DNA of 64,000 nucleotides from Niabella sp. GTDB taxonomy: Bacteria > Bacteroidota > Bacteroidia > Chitinophagales > Chitinophagaceae. Shown here in pieces: positions 9,404-18,300 of this stretch. Location of the stretch: assembly GCF_030150205.1 (NCBI RefSeq), contig NZ_JASLGT010000027.1, positions 1 to 64,000 of the forward strand, read 5' to 3'. Each line of letters begins with the position of its first letter. Position 1 is the stretch's first letter. The translations under genes were made by a program, and so were the position numbers. A model generated the notes under the pieces. It ran no database searches. It was not told the origin of the DNA and worked only from the letters and a program-made list of their open reading frames with translations.

Positions 9404-10435
9404 CTATTCTATGATAATTACATCTTTATCCCGGTGAAACCGGAAGGGCCGCGATAGTTTCAACAATTCCAGGATCTGATCCAGGTCCGTATCGTTATAT
9501 GAACCGGTGTACCGGAATTGCCGGGCCTTATCCGACTGAAAAATAATTTTCACCCCAAAATGCTGTTCCAATTCTTCGGCAATCTCTGCCAGAGGCCGGT
9601 CATCAAAAAACAACTGGTTCTTCATCCAGGAGGTTTCCGCCACCACGCTGTCTTTAATGGTCAGCGGAACAATTTTCAGGAGTTCGGTCTTTTTTTCTTT
9701 TGCACGCGTCACCAGTTTTTGCCCCGGACGCAGTAAGATCTCTTCGTCTTCATGCTCCTTTAAGCGAATCGCTACTTTACCGCGGATCAGCGTAGTTTCA
9801 AAAAAACCGTTATCCAATGCCTTTACATTGAATGCGGTACCCAGCACTTTAATATCGCCCGCATGGGTATGAATGATGAACGGGTGAGCGGCATCATGCG
9901 TTACATCAAAAAAAGCTTCACCGGTCAACGTTACTTCCCTTGTACTGCCTTTGAACATTTCATCATAGCTTAACCGGCTGTTCGCATTTAGCATAACCAC
10001 CGTTCCATCCGGCAATTTCACCTTTGATTTCGACCCTTTCGTTGTTGCCGTTTCATTGCCGGCCATATGCGCCGGCGGTTTCCGGTTAAATAGCATTGTC
10101 AAAGAAACAATAAGCAATACCACACAGGCCGCTGCAATGTATACGGCGGCACGTCTCCAGTAGCCCCGTTTACCAGGTACTGCCTGCGTTTGCTCCTTTT
10201 CCTGCCACAGTCCCTTCAAATGCATATCTACCGCATGTGCAGCAAACGATTGTTCTGCCCGGTCCCCGTATGCTTCATCTGCTATCACCGGCTTTATCAG
10301 TTCATCACAAAAGAAACGCAGTTCGGGATTCGCCGTCAGCAAAGTTTCCAACTGCTCCAATTCCTGGGCAGTAGCTTCCCCCGACAACTTCAACGCAAAC
10401 AACCTGTAAAACTTATGTTCCAGTTTTTTGTCCAT
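9404..10435 (-). CDS. FecR-family anti-sigma factor
   Basis: A 343-residue inner-membrane regulator. It has a cytosolic N-terminal helical region that would hold the sigma factor (about 1-90) and one transmembrane helix at about 95-117. A periplasmic FecR domain follows (about 130-230; KGSKSKVKLPDGTVVMLNANSRL and VTLTGEAFFDVTHD are typical). The C-terminal DUF4974-like domain (about 270-343) would meet the STN domain of SusC. It lies 46 nt after the sigma gene and 156 nt before susC, the classic sigma-FecR-SusC order. Loss of sigma inhibition when SusC binds substrate is the expected mode of control. Confidence 0.94.
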   Translation of the reverse strand: MDKKLEHKFYRLFALKLSGEATAQELEQLETLLTANPELRFFCDELIKPVIADEAYGDRAEQSFAAHAVDMHLKGLWQEKEQTQAVPGKRGYWRRAAVYIAAACVVLLIVSLTMLFNRKPPAHMAGNETATTKGSKSKVKLPDGTVVMLNANSRLSYDEMFKGSTREVTLTGEAFFDVTHDAAHPFIIHTHAGDIKVLGTAFNVKALDNGFFETTLIRGKVAIRLKEHEDEEILLRPGQKLVTRAKEKKTELLKIVPLTIKDSVVAETSWMKNQLFFDDRPLAEIAEELEQHFGVKIIFQSDKARQFRYTGSYNDTDLDQILELLKLSRPFRFHRDKDVIIIE

Positions 10436-10481
10436 TGTCTATACTATTAGACTCAAAAAAATAGGGCTACCGTGACCCTGA

Positions 10482-11060
10482 TCATGATTTTTTTTTCAAA
10501 AGATAGGCACTCAGGGCGGCTCTCAGTTTTTTCAGGGCCGTACACATATGCGTTTCCAGTGTATTTTGGGATAGTTGCAGAATGGTTCCCACTTCTTTAT
10601 AGGAAAGTCCTTCCTCTTTGATAAGGCGGTACACTTCCTGGCATTTTTGCGGCAATGCGCGCACCGTCCGTTCTATCAGTTCAGAAAGCTCTGCAGTCAT
10701 CAGCCGTTGATCCGGGATATCGGCAGCGGCCGCTTCCCGGTCCCAGGCTTCTTCAGGGATTGGGATTTGCGGTCCTTTCTTTTTAAGATGCGTAAGCGCT
10801 GTGTTGCGTACCGCAGTCAGCAGATAGGTTTTCAGATGTTCTACATAAGCCAGCCGGTATTCCATCGTCCAGATACGGATCATCACATCGGATACCACTT
10901 CCTCAGCCATGGTTTCTTCTCCCGCGATGACCAGGGCCAGACGATACATTGATGGGTAAAAATACAGGTACAGTTCTTTGTACGCTCCCTGGTCACGCGC
11001 ATACGCCACCCGGTTCTGCAGATATAATAACGCCGTCCTGTCTTTTATCTGAACATCCAT
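10482..11060 (-). CDS. ECF RNA polymerase sigma factor (FecI-like)
   Basis: A 192-residue sigma-70 family protein of the Bacteroidota FecI-like group. Region 2 lies at about 24-92 (YLYFYPSMYRLALVIAG, followed by the -10 recognition helix). Region 4 lies at about 125-180 and has a helix-turn-helix in GLSYKEVGTILQLSQNTLETHMCTALKKLR-like sequence. The short length and absence of regions 1 and 3 fit ECF factors. It is paired with fecR downstream and probably directs transcription of the susC-susD-fucosidase operon. The ATG at 11060 is the only good start. Confidence 0.94.
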   Translation of the reverse strand: MDVQIKDRTALLYLQNRVAYARDQGAYKELYLYFYPSMYRLALVIAGEETMAEEVVSDVMIRIWTMEYRLAYVEHLKTYLLTAVRNTALTHLKKKGPQIPIPEEAWDREAAAADIPDQRLMTAELSELIERTVRALPQKCQEVYRLIKEEGLSYKEVGTILQLSQNTLETHMCTALKKLRAALSAYLLKKKS

Positions 11061-11416
11061 TGCAACACCAAAACAATATGAAGATAATCAATGTTAAGAA
11101 TTAAATATAACGGGAGTTCAATAAACACATAAACCAGCCATCCCAAAGCTTGGCTTACCTATCAGCGCAGGTAATACTTTTTGAAGCCTCTTTTTAAAGC
11201 GCTTCCTTTCCCCAGGCAGCAGGAGCTTTTAACACTCTGGAAAATCATTGGACCCACATTTTCTTGCTCAACCAACGTCTTCCTGTGCCTGCAGATCCTT
11301 GCTTTATTTCCTAGACAATCTCTTTAAAATAAATGAAAGAATCGTATTCATTTGTCTCTTTTTTCCCAAATTTGTCTCTTTTTATATCCCATCGGCCTGT
11401 TCCGGATCAACGAAAG
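11061..11416. other. Intergenic region between lyase and sigma factor genes
   Basis: This 356 nt stretch follows the stop of the lyase gene and precedes the sigma start, both on the minus strand, so it should hold the sigma promoter. A TTACCT/AGGTAA inverted repeat lies near 11154-11173. A near-duplicated ATTTGTCTCTTTTTT tract (about 11346-11382) lies close to the lyase stop. No reading frame of coding quality and no strong -7 box were seen. Confidence 0.4.
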
Positions 11417-13390
11417 CTACAACTTCCGGATCTGGAACACATAAATTCCAGACCGCTGCAACTTGCGGGCTACCAGTATAACGCGATGAATTTGTTTTCC
11501 CCAAACAGCCTGCAAGCGGGCATCTTCCTGGGGAATGGCTTCGATCGCAGCTTCAAAATCCCGGCTGTTATACGTAAGTTCGGCTTTGCCGCCATCCTGT
11601 TCAACCAGGATCTTTCCGGGTGCGTTATTTTTTACGGTACCATAACAAAGGAAATGGACCTGGTTTTCTTTTTTGGGGTCAGCAATTGAAAACGCGTCTT
11701 TTATTTCCAGTGTGCCATTGTTCAGCCGGTAGCTTCGCAACCACTTTGTTATCCCGGCACTATCCGGGTACGCCTTGCCGATATCCAGCGAAAAGGTTTT
11801 GCCGGCCTCCTGAAATTGCGCGTTCCTGGCTTTGTAGGCAGCACCATTTCGCTGCTCATATCCATTGATGACCGGCACGTTGTGATAGCCACTTTGCATG
11901 GTCCAGATAGCATAACGGCCCGGTCCGAAGGTTTGGCGGGTATAGGTTCCCACGCCGGCGTCAATAAAAAACGGGGCATCGTTCATATATAAATTGAAAG
12001 AGCCTACATCATTGTGGTTATGACTTTCATTATTGTGGCCGCCTTTACCGGCAAAGAAAAGCGTGCCCTGCTTCATAAAACAAACCTCCGTTTGCGGATA
12101 CCAGGTAACGGCCGGCGTATTATGCGCGGCTGTACATGCGGCCAGCTCTTTATCAAAGCGCAGCGTTTGAAACAACCGGTAGGCATCCCTTCCCTGCGAC
12201 GGCACCTGCCCCTCTTTGCCGCTGCTCCGGATAAGAGCAGCCAGCTGCATCATCTCTGTGCTGTTCACCGCCTTACCATAGCGGTAAACCAATGGTGCAT
12301 CCGGATAGAGTTTTGCCGAAGCGTCGGCAAAATTTACCACCCAGCCATTTCCCACATAGGCGCGGGAGATATAAGTTCCCATATTTTTAATAATGGGCTC
12401 TCCAAACAGAGAGATCTTTCCTCCGGTGATATCATGCAGTAGCTGAAGATAATCGTATAATTTACCGGCAGCATGTCCCCAGTAAGAAGGGCCTTCTTCA
12501 CAAGCGCCGTCTTCATTGGTATAGTTGATAAACTGGTCTACAGACATCATCGTCCGGTAAACGGCGCGGGCCAGCTTTTCGGGGTCATCTTCAATAAGCG
12601 CAAATGTCTGCAAGACATTGGAATTGCACCAGGGGTTCCAGTTATTCACCAGGTCGCCGGATTTGTACCGGAGGGCCATCCACCAAAAATCATCCCGCTT
12701 CATATACGGCTCTATAATGCGGTCTTCCAGTTCTTTTTTTAACCGCATTTCCAGCAGCGGATTTATTTTCCGGAAGTCGTCATGAAAATAATAATAGATC
12801 CAGGCAAACAGGGAGCCCACATCTCCGGCCATCAGGTCAATGACCTGCTCCCGGTGGTCTGGAAATCCTACTTTACTCGATTGCAGGCTCAGATGTGCTG
12901 ATAATGCCCAGGAAGTCATTTCACAGGCAGCAAAGACCCCATTGGCCAGCTGATTGAGGTACCGGCCTTTTCCTTCCGCCAGTTCTGCTGTAAACAGGTT
13001 TACAACAGCCGCTATGTTTTCATTGAAGGGCGCTTCCATAATTACCCGGGACCCACTGCGGGTATACTCCAGGTAATCCGTGGCCTTTACCACTTTCCAC
13101 AGGTAGTTAAGCGCCGCATTGCCTTTTTCAATAAAGGCATTTTTATATCCACCGGTAAGCTGGTCCCAGCCCGCACGGTCTTTATAGGCCGGATACGGGA
13201 TCCATTGCTCACGGGGTAATAACATCGTTTTTACCTGTTGCACATTGCCCTGTTTTTGCAGCAGGTCTCTTTTCACATATGCAAAAGTGATACCCGGCAT
13301 CAGCATTAATAAAAGCAGCAGGGTATGCATGCATCCTTGCGATAAAAATTTGAACATTCTTTTCATATACCTGTTTTGATGATCCCGCAT
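11417..13390 (-). CDS. Heparinase II/III-superfamily polysaccharide lyase
   Basis: Predicted to cleave uronic-acid-containing polysaccharides by beta-elimination in the periplasm. The protein has 657 residues and a signal peptide ending near residue 37 (ITFA-Y). An (alpha/alpha) toroid N-terminal domain holds NNWNPWCNSN (249-258) and CEEGPSYWGHA (297-307). A C-terminal heparinase II/III beta-sandwich has the family hallmark GHNNESHNHNDVGSF (451-465) and a conserved Tyr/His-rich loop (SGYHNVPVING). Starts at codon 9 or 12 (MKRMFKF) are also possible and give a more compact signal peptide. It lies upstream of the sigma/FecR/SusCD genes. The PL family number, and hence the substrate, cannot be fixed by eye. 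Confidence 0.85.
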   Translation of the reverse strand: MRDHQNRYMKRMFKFLSQGCMHTLLLLLMLMPGITFAYVKRDLLQKQGNVQQVKTMLLPREQWIPYPAYKDRAGWDQLTGGYKNAFIEKGNAALNYLWKVVKATDYLEYTRSGSRVIMEAPFNENIAAVVNLFTAELAEGKGRYLNQLANGVFAACEMTSWALSAHLSLQSSKVGFPDHREQVIDLMAGDVGSLFAWIYYYFHDDFRKINPLLEMRLKKELEDRIIEPYMKRDDFWWMALRYKSGDLVNNWNPWCNSNVLQTFALIEDDPEKLARAVYRTMMSVDQFINYTNEDGACEEGPSYWGHAAGKLYDYLQLLHDITGGKISLFGEPIIKNMGTYISRAYVGNGWVVNFADASAKLYPDAPLVYRYGKAVNSTEMMQLAALIRSSGKEGQVPSQGRDAYRLFQTLRFDKELAACTAAHNTPAVTWYPQTEVCFMKQGTLFFAGKGGHNNESHNHNDVGSFNLYMNDAPFFIDAGVGTYTRQTFGPGRYAIWTMQSGYHNVPVINGYEQRNGAAYKARNAQFQEAGKTFSLDIGKAYPDSAGITKWLRSYRLNNGTLEIKDAFSIADPKKENQVHFLCYGTVKNNAPGKILVEQDGGKAELTYNSRDFEAAIEAIPQEDARLQAVWGKQIHRVILVARKLQRSGIYVFQIRKL

Positions 13391-13526
13391 CGATGCTTGC
13401 CCAGGCAGCGGTCATTCATACCTGTTCTATTCGTTTCTTCCGTAACCGTTCTTTAGAAAGATAAAGGCCATCGCTCCAGCAACCGCGCCGGTGCCGAAAG
13501 ATAATAAAATCAGCCATTGGTGCAAT

Positions 13527-13553
13527 AAAAAAGCGGACCCAACGGATCCGCCT
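13527..13553 (-). terminator. Rho-independent terminator
   Basis: On the minus strand GCGGATCC-GTTG-GGTCCGC is followed by TTTTTT, a textbook hairpin plus U-run. It lies 23 nt past the stop of the outer-membrane protein gene ending at 13576. Confidence 0.9.
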
Positions 13554-13575
13554 TCAAAAAAGTCATAAACCAGCA

Positions 13576-14325
13576 TTAGAGCCCACCAAAGCTTAAACCA
13601 ACGGTGAAGGGCTTTATCTCCGGCCCTGCGCCATCCTTCAGCAATTTGGTAAACTGGTAGGTTCCAAACAGGGTAAAATGGCCAACACCAATGCGGGCGG
13701 TACCCACGACTCTTGTTGTATTAAAATAACGTTTGCTCGATTCTTTCAGCAGGTAGTCGCCACTGGACTGAATCACTTTCGACCGGGTGGCCGCTTTGAT
13801 CATGGTTCCCAGTTTCACCCCCAGCGCCACTTTAAAACTCCGGTCGCTATGCTCCGGATCGGATACAAAACGCAGCTCAATAGGAGCTTCCAGGTAGGCG
13901 GTGGAAAGTTTTGTTTTCTTTACGTCGAAACGGGCCGTATCATTAAAGGGAAGCTTTGCACCGGTGCCTCTTACGTTTACAAAGTTCAGGTTCTTATCCA
14001 GGGTCATATGATCGGAACCGATACCCAACCCAATGGCGGCGCTTAACTGCTGATTGCTTTTAAACGGAAAGTCGAGCATGAAATAAGCATTGATGCTCCG
14101 CGGCAGGTTTCCTGTTTTAATGCTATCCGGCAGATTTGTCCAATTGGTATATCCCAGCTGAAGCAAAAAGTGATCATTTGCCCGTTTGGAAAGATCATAT
14201 TTTTTCTTTTTGGGTTTTGGTGGATTGGCAGCCATAACAGCTGCTGCTACAGATGTATCAACCTGGGCGTATAGTGCCCCTCCCAATAAAAAGCTGACAG
14301 CCAGGAATAGAACTATTTTCTTCAT
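13576..14325 (-). CDS. Outer-membrane beta-barrel protein (PorT-like)
   Basis: A 249-residue exported protein with a signal peptide ending at about residue 20 (LYA-Q). A Lys/Pro-rich linker (PPKPKKKKYD, about 36-45) leads into a series of amphipathic beta strands ending in an aromatic/leucine terminus (GLSFGGL), as in small OmpA/PorT-type barrels. Function is unknown; such proteins are often structural or involved in envelope stress. The gene is monocistronic, with a TATATTTG -7 box 18 nt upstream of the ATG and a strong terminator downstream. Confidence 0.8.
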   Translation of the reverse strand: MKKIVLFLAVSFLLGGALYAQVDTSVAAAVMAANPPKPKKKKYDLSKRANDHFLLQLGYTNWTNLPDSIKTGNLPRSINAYFMLDFPFKSNQQLSAAIGLGIGSDHMTLDKNLNFVNVRGTGAKLPFNDTARFDVKKTKLSTAYLEAPIELRFVSDPEHSDRSFKVALGVKLGTMIKAATRSKVIQSSGDYLLKESSKRYFNTTRVVGTARIGVGHFTLFGTYQFTKLLKDGAGPEIKPFTVGLSFGGL

Positions 14326-14342
14326 AAATATTTTAAGTTGCG

Positions 14343-14350
14343 CAAATATA
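14343..14350 (-). promoter_or_regulatory. -7 box for the outer-membrane protein gene
   Basis: The minus strand reads TATATTTG, a full TAnnTTTG match, placed 18 nt upstream of the ATG at 14325. A short leader of about 11 nt would result. Confidence 0.55.
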
Positions 14351-14540
14351 GCTTCTCTTTGGGTTAAAATTAGGTTAATAACCCCTTGTTCTTGGAAAAC
14401 TTTTCTCTTTGAAAACAGGATTTTCTGCTTGTGGAATGATTATTTTGTTTAATTTCGCCCCCCCTGAAGGAAGCCGGTTCCGTACAGGGTTGATTTAGAT
14501 TCATCGGTTCTTTTGAAATATTATTGCTGTTAACAGCATT

Positions 14541-14617
14541 GGTCCTATAGCTCAGCCGGTTAGAGCATCTGACTCATAATCAGAGGGTCCCTGGTTCGAG
14601 CCCAGGTGGGACCACCA
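14541..14617 (+). tRNA. tRNA with CAU anticodon, probably tRNA-Met
   Basis: A complete cloverleaf of 77 nt. The acceptor stem is GGTCCTA/TGGGACC with one G-U pair, the D-arm contains AGCCGGTTAGA, and the anticodon stem is TCTGA/TCAGA with loop CTCATAA (anticodon CAT). The T-arm is CCTGG-TTCGAGC-CCAGG, and the 3' CCA is encoded. Elongator Met is the default reading. A lysidine-modified tRNA-Ile2 also has a CAU anticodon and cannot be excluded by eye. A terminator follows within 5 nt. Confidence 0.93.
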
Positions 14618-14621
14618 CATT

Positions 14622-14667
14622 AAGGCTCACATAATTGAAATTCAATCAGTTGTGTGAGCCTTTTTTT
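14622..14667 (+). terminator. Terminator of the tRNA gene
   Basis: AGGCTCACA...TGTGAGCCT forms a 9 bp stem with a loop of about 20 nt, followed by seven T residues. Confidence 0.9.
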
Positions 14668-14776
14668 ATTGGGGTAAACATAGGGACAACATTTGACTAT
14701 GCCTTATTTAGAACATCTTCCAAACATTTCACCAATTTTCCATTCTACGCGATGCATCAACTTTTCATTGCTCTGT

Positions 14777-14965
14777 TTAAAATATTTCCATTAATCTACC
14801 ATTCTTAGCCATTCCCGGGATATCACTCCAATGATCCATCAAGCTATTGTAACTGGAAGCTTCTTTAAATAATTTAGACAACTCTTCCTGATTATACGCA
14901 TCATAATTTTTGATTTGATAGACAGACTGTGCCATTTTTCTATATAAGAAAATTGGGCGAACCAA
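14777..14965 (-). other. Small orphan reading frame near the tRNA
   Basis: An open frame of 62 codons (52 from the internal Met at 14935) encodes a polar, helix-prone, coding-looking peptide (YQIKNYDAYNQEELSKLFKEASSY). No family is recognised and no promoter was found. The stretch 14668-15352 otherwise holds no gene. It may be a remnant of a longer gene left beside the tRNA, or a real small protein; I cannot decide. Confidence 0.3.
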
Positions 14966-15129
14966 GGCCTAGCAGCAGGCTGGAAAATCTACATATTTCA
15001 GCTCCAACTGTATCATGTCATCATCACGTAACTCTAAATATTTTTCATACGCCCGGATTGGCCAAAGCCTCTATTGTTATGTTGACCCTTCTTTCAAAGC
15101 GGACGTGCTGCTGATAATATACGCCACTG

Positions 15130-15163
15130 TCGCCCTGAGTGAAACAAATTGAAGGCGAAGGGC
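15130..15163. repeat. Dispersed palindromic repeat (GCCCT...AGGGC)
   Basis: CGCCCTGAGT...GAAGGGC is an imperfect inverted repeat of the kind scattered through intergenic regions of many Bacteroidota. It lies in the gap between the tRNA region and the sensor gene. Confidence 0.4.
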
Positions 15164-15352
15164 CGCTGTACCGTCGGACGGGCCAGATCTAATCATTTGC
15201 TGTAAATATACCATTCATGAATGCTTACCTGGTGCCCACCCGGCGGCGCGGAATGGTAGGTATATGTTAAAAAAAGGCGCTTTCTTAAAACTCTGACGCA
15301 TTCAGGATCTCCGGACAGGGGCCCAAGCGCTATTTTTATTAAATTGCAGGCA

Positions 15353-18300
15353 ATGAAAGGAAAGGGTTTTTGGATACTATTCTATTGCTTACAGATATAC
15401 CACTTCACCTCAGGACAACCCCTAACAACTATTGCCGAAAACAGGTATTTCAGAACGATTTCTGTGGACCAGGGATTGTCGCAAAGTACCGTGTTTGCGG
15501 TGCAACAGGATCATCAGGGATTTATCTGGGTGGGTACACAGGACGGACTGAACCGGTACGACGGAAAGACGTTTACGGTATTCCGTCCCAATAAAAAAGA
15601 CAGCAGCAGTATTTTTTCAAGTTATATCAGGAGTTTATATACCGACCGGAAGGGTATGTTGTGGATCGGTGGCAACAAAGGCGTAAGCCGTTATAATTAT
15701 AAAAAAGAGCGGTTCGATAATTACCCGTTGCCGGTAAAGCCGGGAGAATGGTTTATTTCCGGCATCGCAGCTGATCAAAACAACCGGTTATGGTTTGCTG
15801 CTAACTCGGGCGAGCTCTATTACCTGGATACGGCCAGCAACCGGTTTGTATCTTTTCCCTATAAAATAAGCGGTGCGCCCATCAGCACCATTCAGCAAAT
15901 CCTTTTTATCGACAATCATTTGTTCCTGGCCACCGACAAAGGTGTATACGACCTGGATCCTGCCACAAAAACTGCAAAAGCCCGGCAACCGGCACAGGTC
16001 AGTGCCCGCATTAACGCATTATTGCGACAGGGCCAGTTCCTTTGGATGGGTTCCGAAAACAGCGGGTTGTTTTGCCTGGATCTGAAGAACGACCATGTCA
16101 TTAAATATGTGCACCAACCGCAAACCGCAAACAGCCTGATCGATAATGATATCCGGAGCCTTGCATGGGATCAGGCCGGGAACCTGTGGGTAGGCACCTT
16201 CAGAGGCCTGTCTATCCTGGATACCCATACCGCAACCTTCAGCAATTTTGAGCACCAGTCCAACCGGCATTTAACCCTTAGTCAGAATTCTGTACGCTGC
16301 ATTTTTAAAGACCGGCAGAACGGCATGTGGCTGGGCACTTTTTTTGGCGGACTGAATTATTATCACAAAGACGATATCCGCTTTAATATCCTGAGTCAGA
16401 CAACCGGCAGTGTATTGCTGAACGACCAGGTGGTAAATGTGATCAAAGAAGGTCCGGAGCAGCACATCTGGATCGGCACCAATGATAAAGGTATTAATAT
16501 CTGGAACCGGAAAACCAACCAGCTTAGCTACCTGTCGCATTCGGAAACCAATACCAATACCATCAGTTCCAACAATATTAAGGCCATTGCATTTGACCGG
16601 GAGGGCGATGCATTGATCGGCACCTTTAATGCCGGTATGAACCTGGTGAACAAGAGAACGGGCGCTGTAAAGAAATACACGTATGATCCGTCCAATCCCT
16701 TTTCCGTTAACAGTGATATGGTGCATGCACTGCTCCGGGATCAGCAGGACCGCATCTGGGTGGGCACCCGTTCGGGACTTAGCCGTTTCGATAAGGAACA
16801 ACAGCGGTTTATCCACTTCGACCGGGATCCATCCGGCAAGCAACTGAGCTCCGAAGGCATCACCTCTTTGCTGCAGGACCGGAAAGGAAGGATCTGGATC
16901 GGTACCATCAATGGCATGAATGCCCTTAGCCCCGATCTCAGCCACCTCGACGTATTTGCCGGCACCACCCTTTCCAACGAGCTGGTAAACTGTATTGCAG
17001 AAGATCAGCAGGGCCGGATCTGGGTGGGTACCCGGGATGGATTGAATCTTTTTGACGAGCGGCAACAGCGATTCATCCCATACACGGGCACCAACAATGC
17101 CATCGAAGGTGCCATCTTCGGCATTCAGCCGGATGATCAGAACGGGATCTGGATCTCTACCAGCAGGGGCCTGATCAAACTTTATGACACGTTCAATAAG
17201 ATCCAGCTCTTCAATAATCAAACGGGCATGGGCAATATGCAACTCAGCCTTCCGGCATTTTGCAAAGCCAGCGACGGACTGGTCCTTTTCGGAGGATTGA
17301 ACGGGCTTATTTATTTTTACCCACCGGCGATCCAGCTAAAGCCTTTTGACCTGCGCGTTACCTTTACGGGCCTGGATATTTTTAATACGCATGTGGCCCC
17401 CGGAAGCAGCTACAACGTATTGGATCACTCCATCAGCGAAACCAACAACCTGCGCCTGTCGCACGAATACAAACAGTTTACGGTTTACTTCAGCACCTTC
17501 AATTATATCGCCCCCGGCAGCATTCAATATCATTACCGGCTAAAGGGTTTTGACAATGACTGGCTGGTATGTGAAAATATTCCAAAAGCCGTTTATACCA
17601 ACCTGAAGCCGGGGAATTATACGCTTGAGGTACAGGCAACGGGGCCTGTTGGCGAAAAAAGTCCCATTCGCGCCCTGCACATCCAGGTGCTGCCTCCCTG
17701 GTGGCGGAGCAATGGTTTTTACCTGTTCCTTATTGCTGTACTGGCGAGCATCGGCTATATCGCATACCGCGTCATCAAAGAGCGCATAAAGGCCAAAACC
17801 GCTTTGAAAAAAGAACGGAGCGACCGGGAAAAAGCGGAATACCTGAGCCAGATGAAAATGGATTTTTTCACCAATATTTCTCATGAATTTAAAACACCGC
17901 TTACCCTGATTATTGCGCCGCTGGAAGAAATGCTGAACAAATCCGTTCCGGAAAAAAAGCTGCGGAAATATCATGAGCGCATGCTGGAGAATGCGCGACG
18001 GCTCTACCAGCTGGTGGATCAGCTGATGGACTTCCGGAAAACAGAAAACGGGTTGAAAAAGCTGGAGCTCACAGAGGGCGATATTGTTTCCTTTATGCGG
18101 AACATCTACGCATCCTTCCTGGAACTCTCTCTTCAAAAAAATATTAAATATTATTTTAAAGCCAACCGGTCGGAGTTTTCCTGTTATTTCGACAGGGATG
18201 CTGTTGAAAAAATATGCAATAACCTGCTGTCAAACGCTTTTAAATATACCCATCCGGGTGATACGGTGGAGCTAAACTTTGAGCACCGGAACGGGCAAAT

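Noticed and set aside
15344..15352. TTG start three codons upstream of the HTCS ATG
   Set aside because: ATG at 15353 is adjacent and begins a normal signal peptide; nothing supports TTG use.
16271..17242. A 323-codon open frame on the minus strand, inside the sensor gene
   Set aside because: It is antisense to the repeated WxGT beta-propeller motifs of the HTCS, whose codon pattern keeps the opposite strand open. No family features, no promoter.
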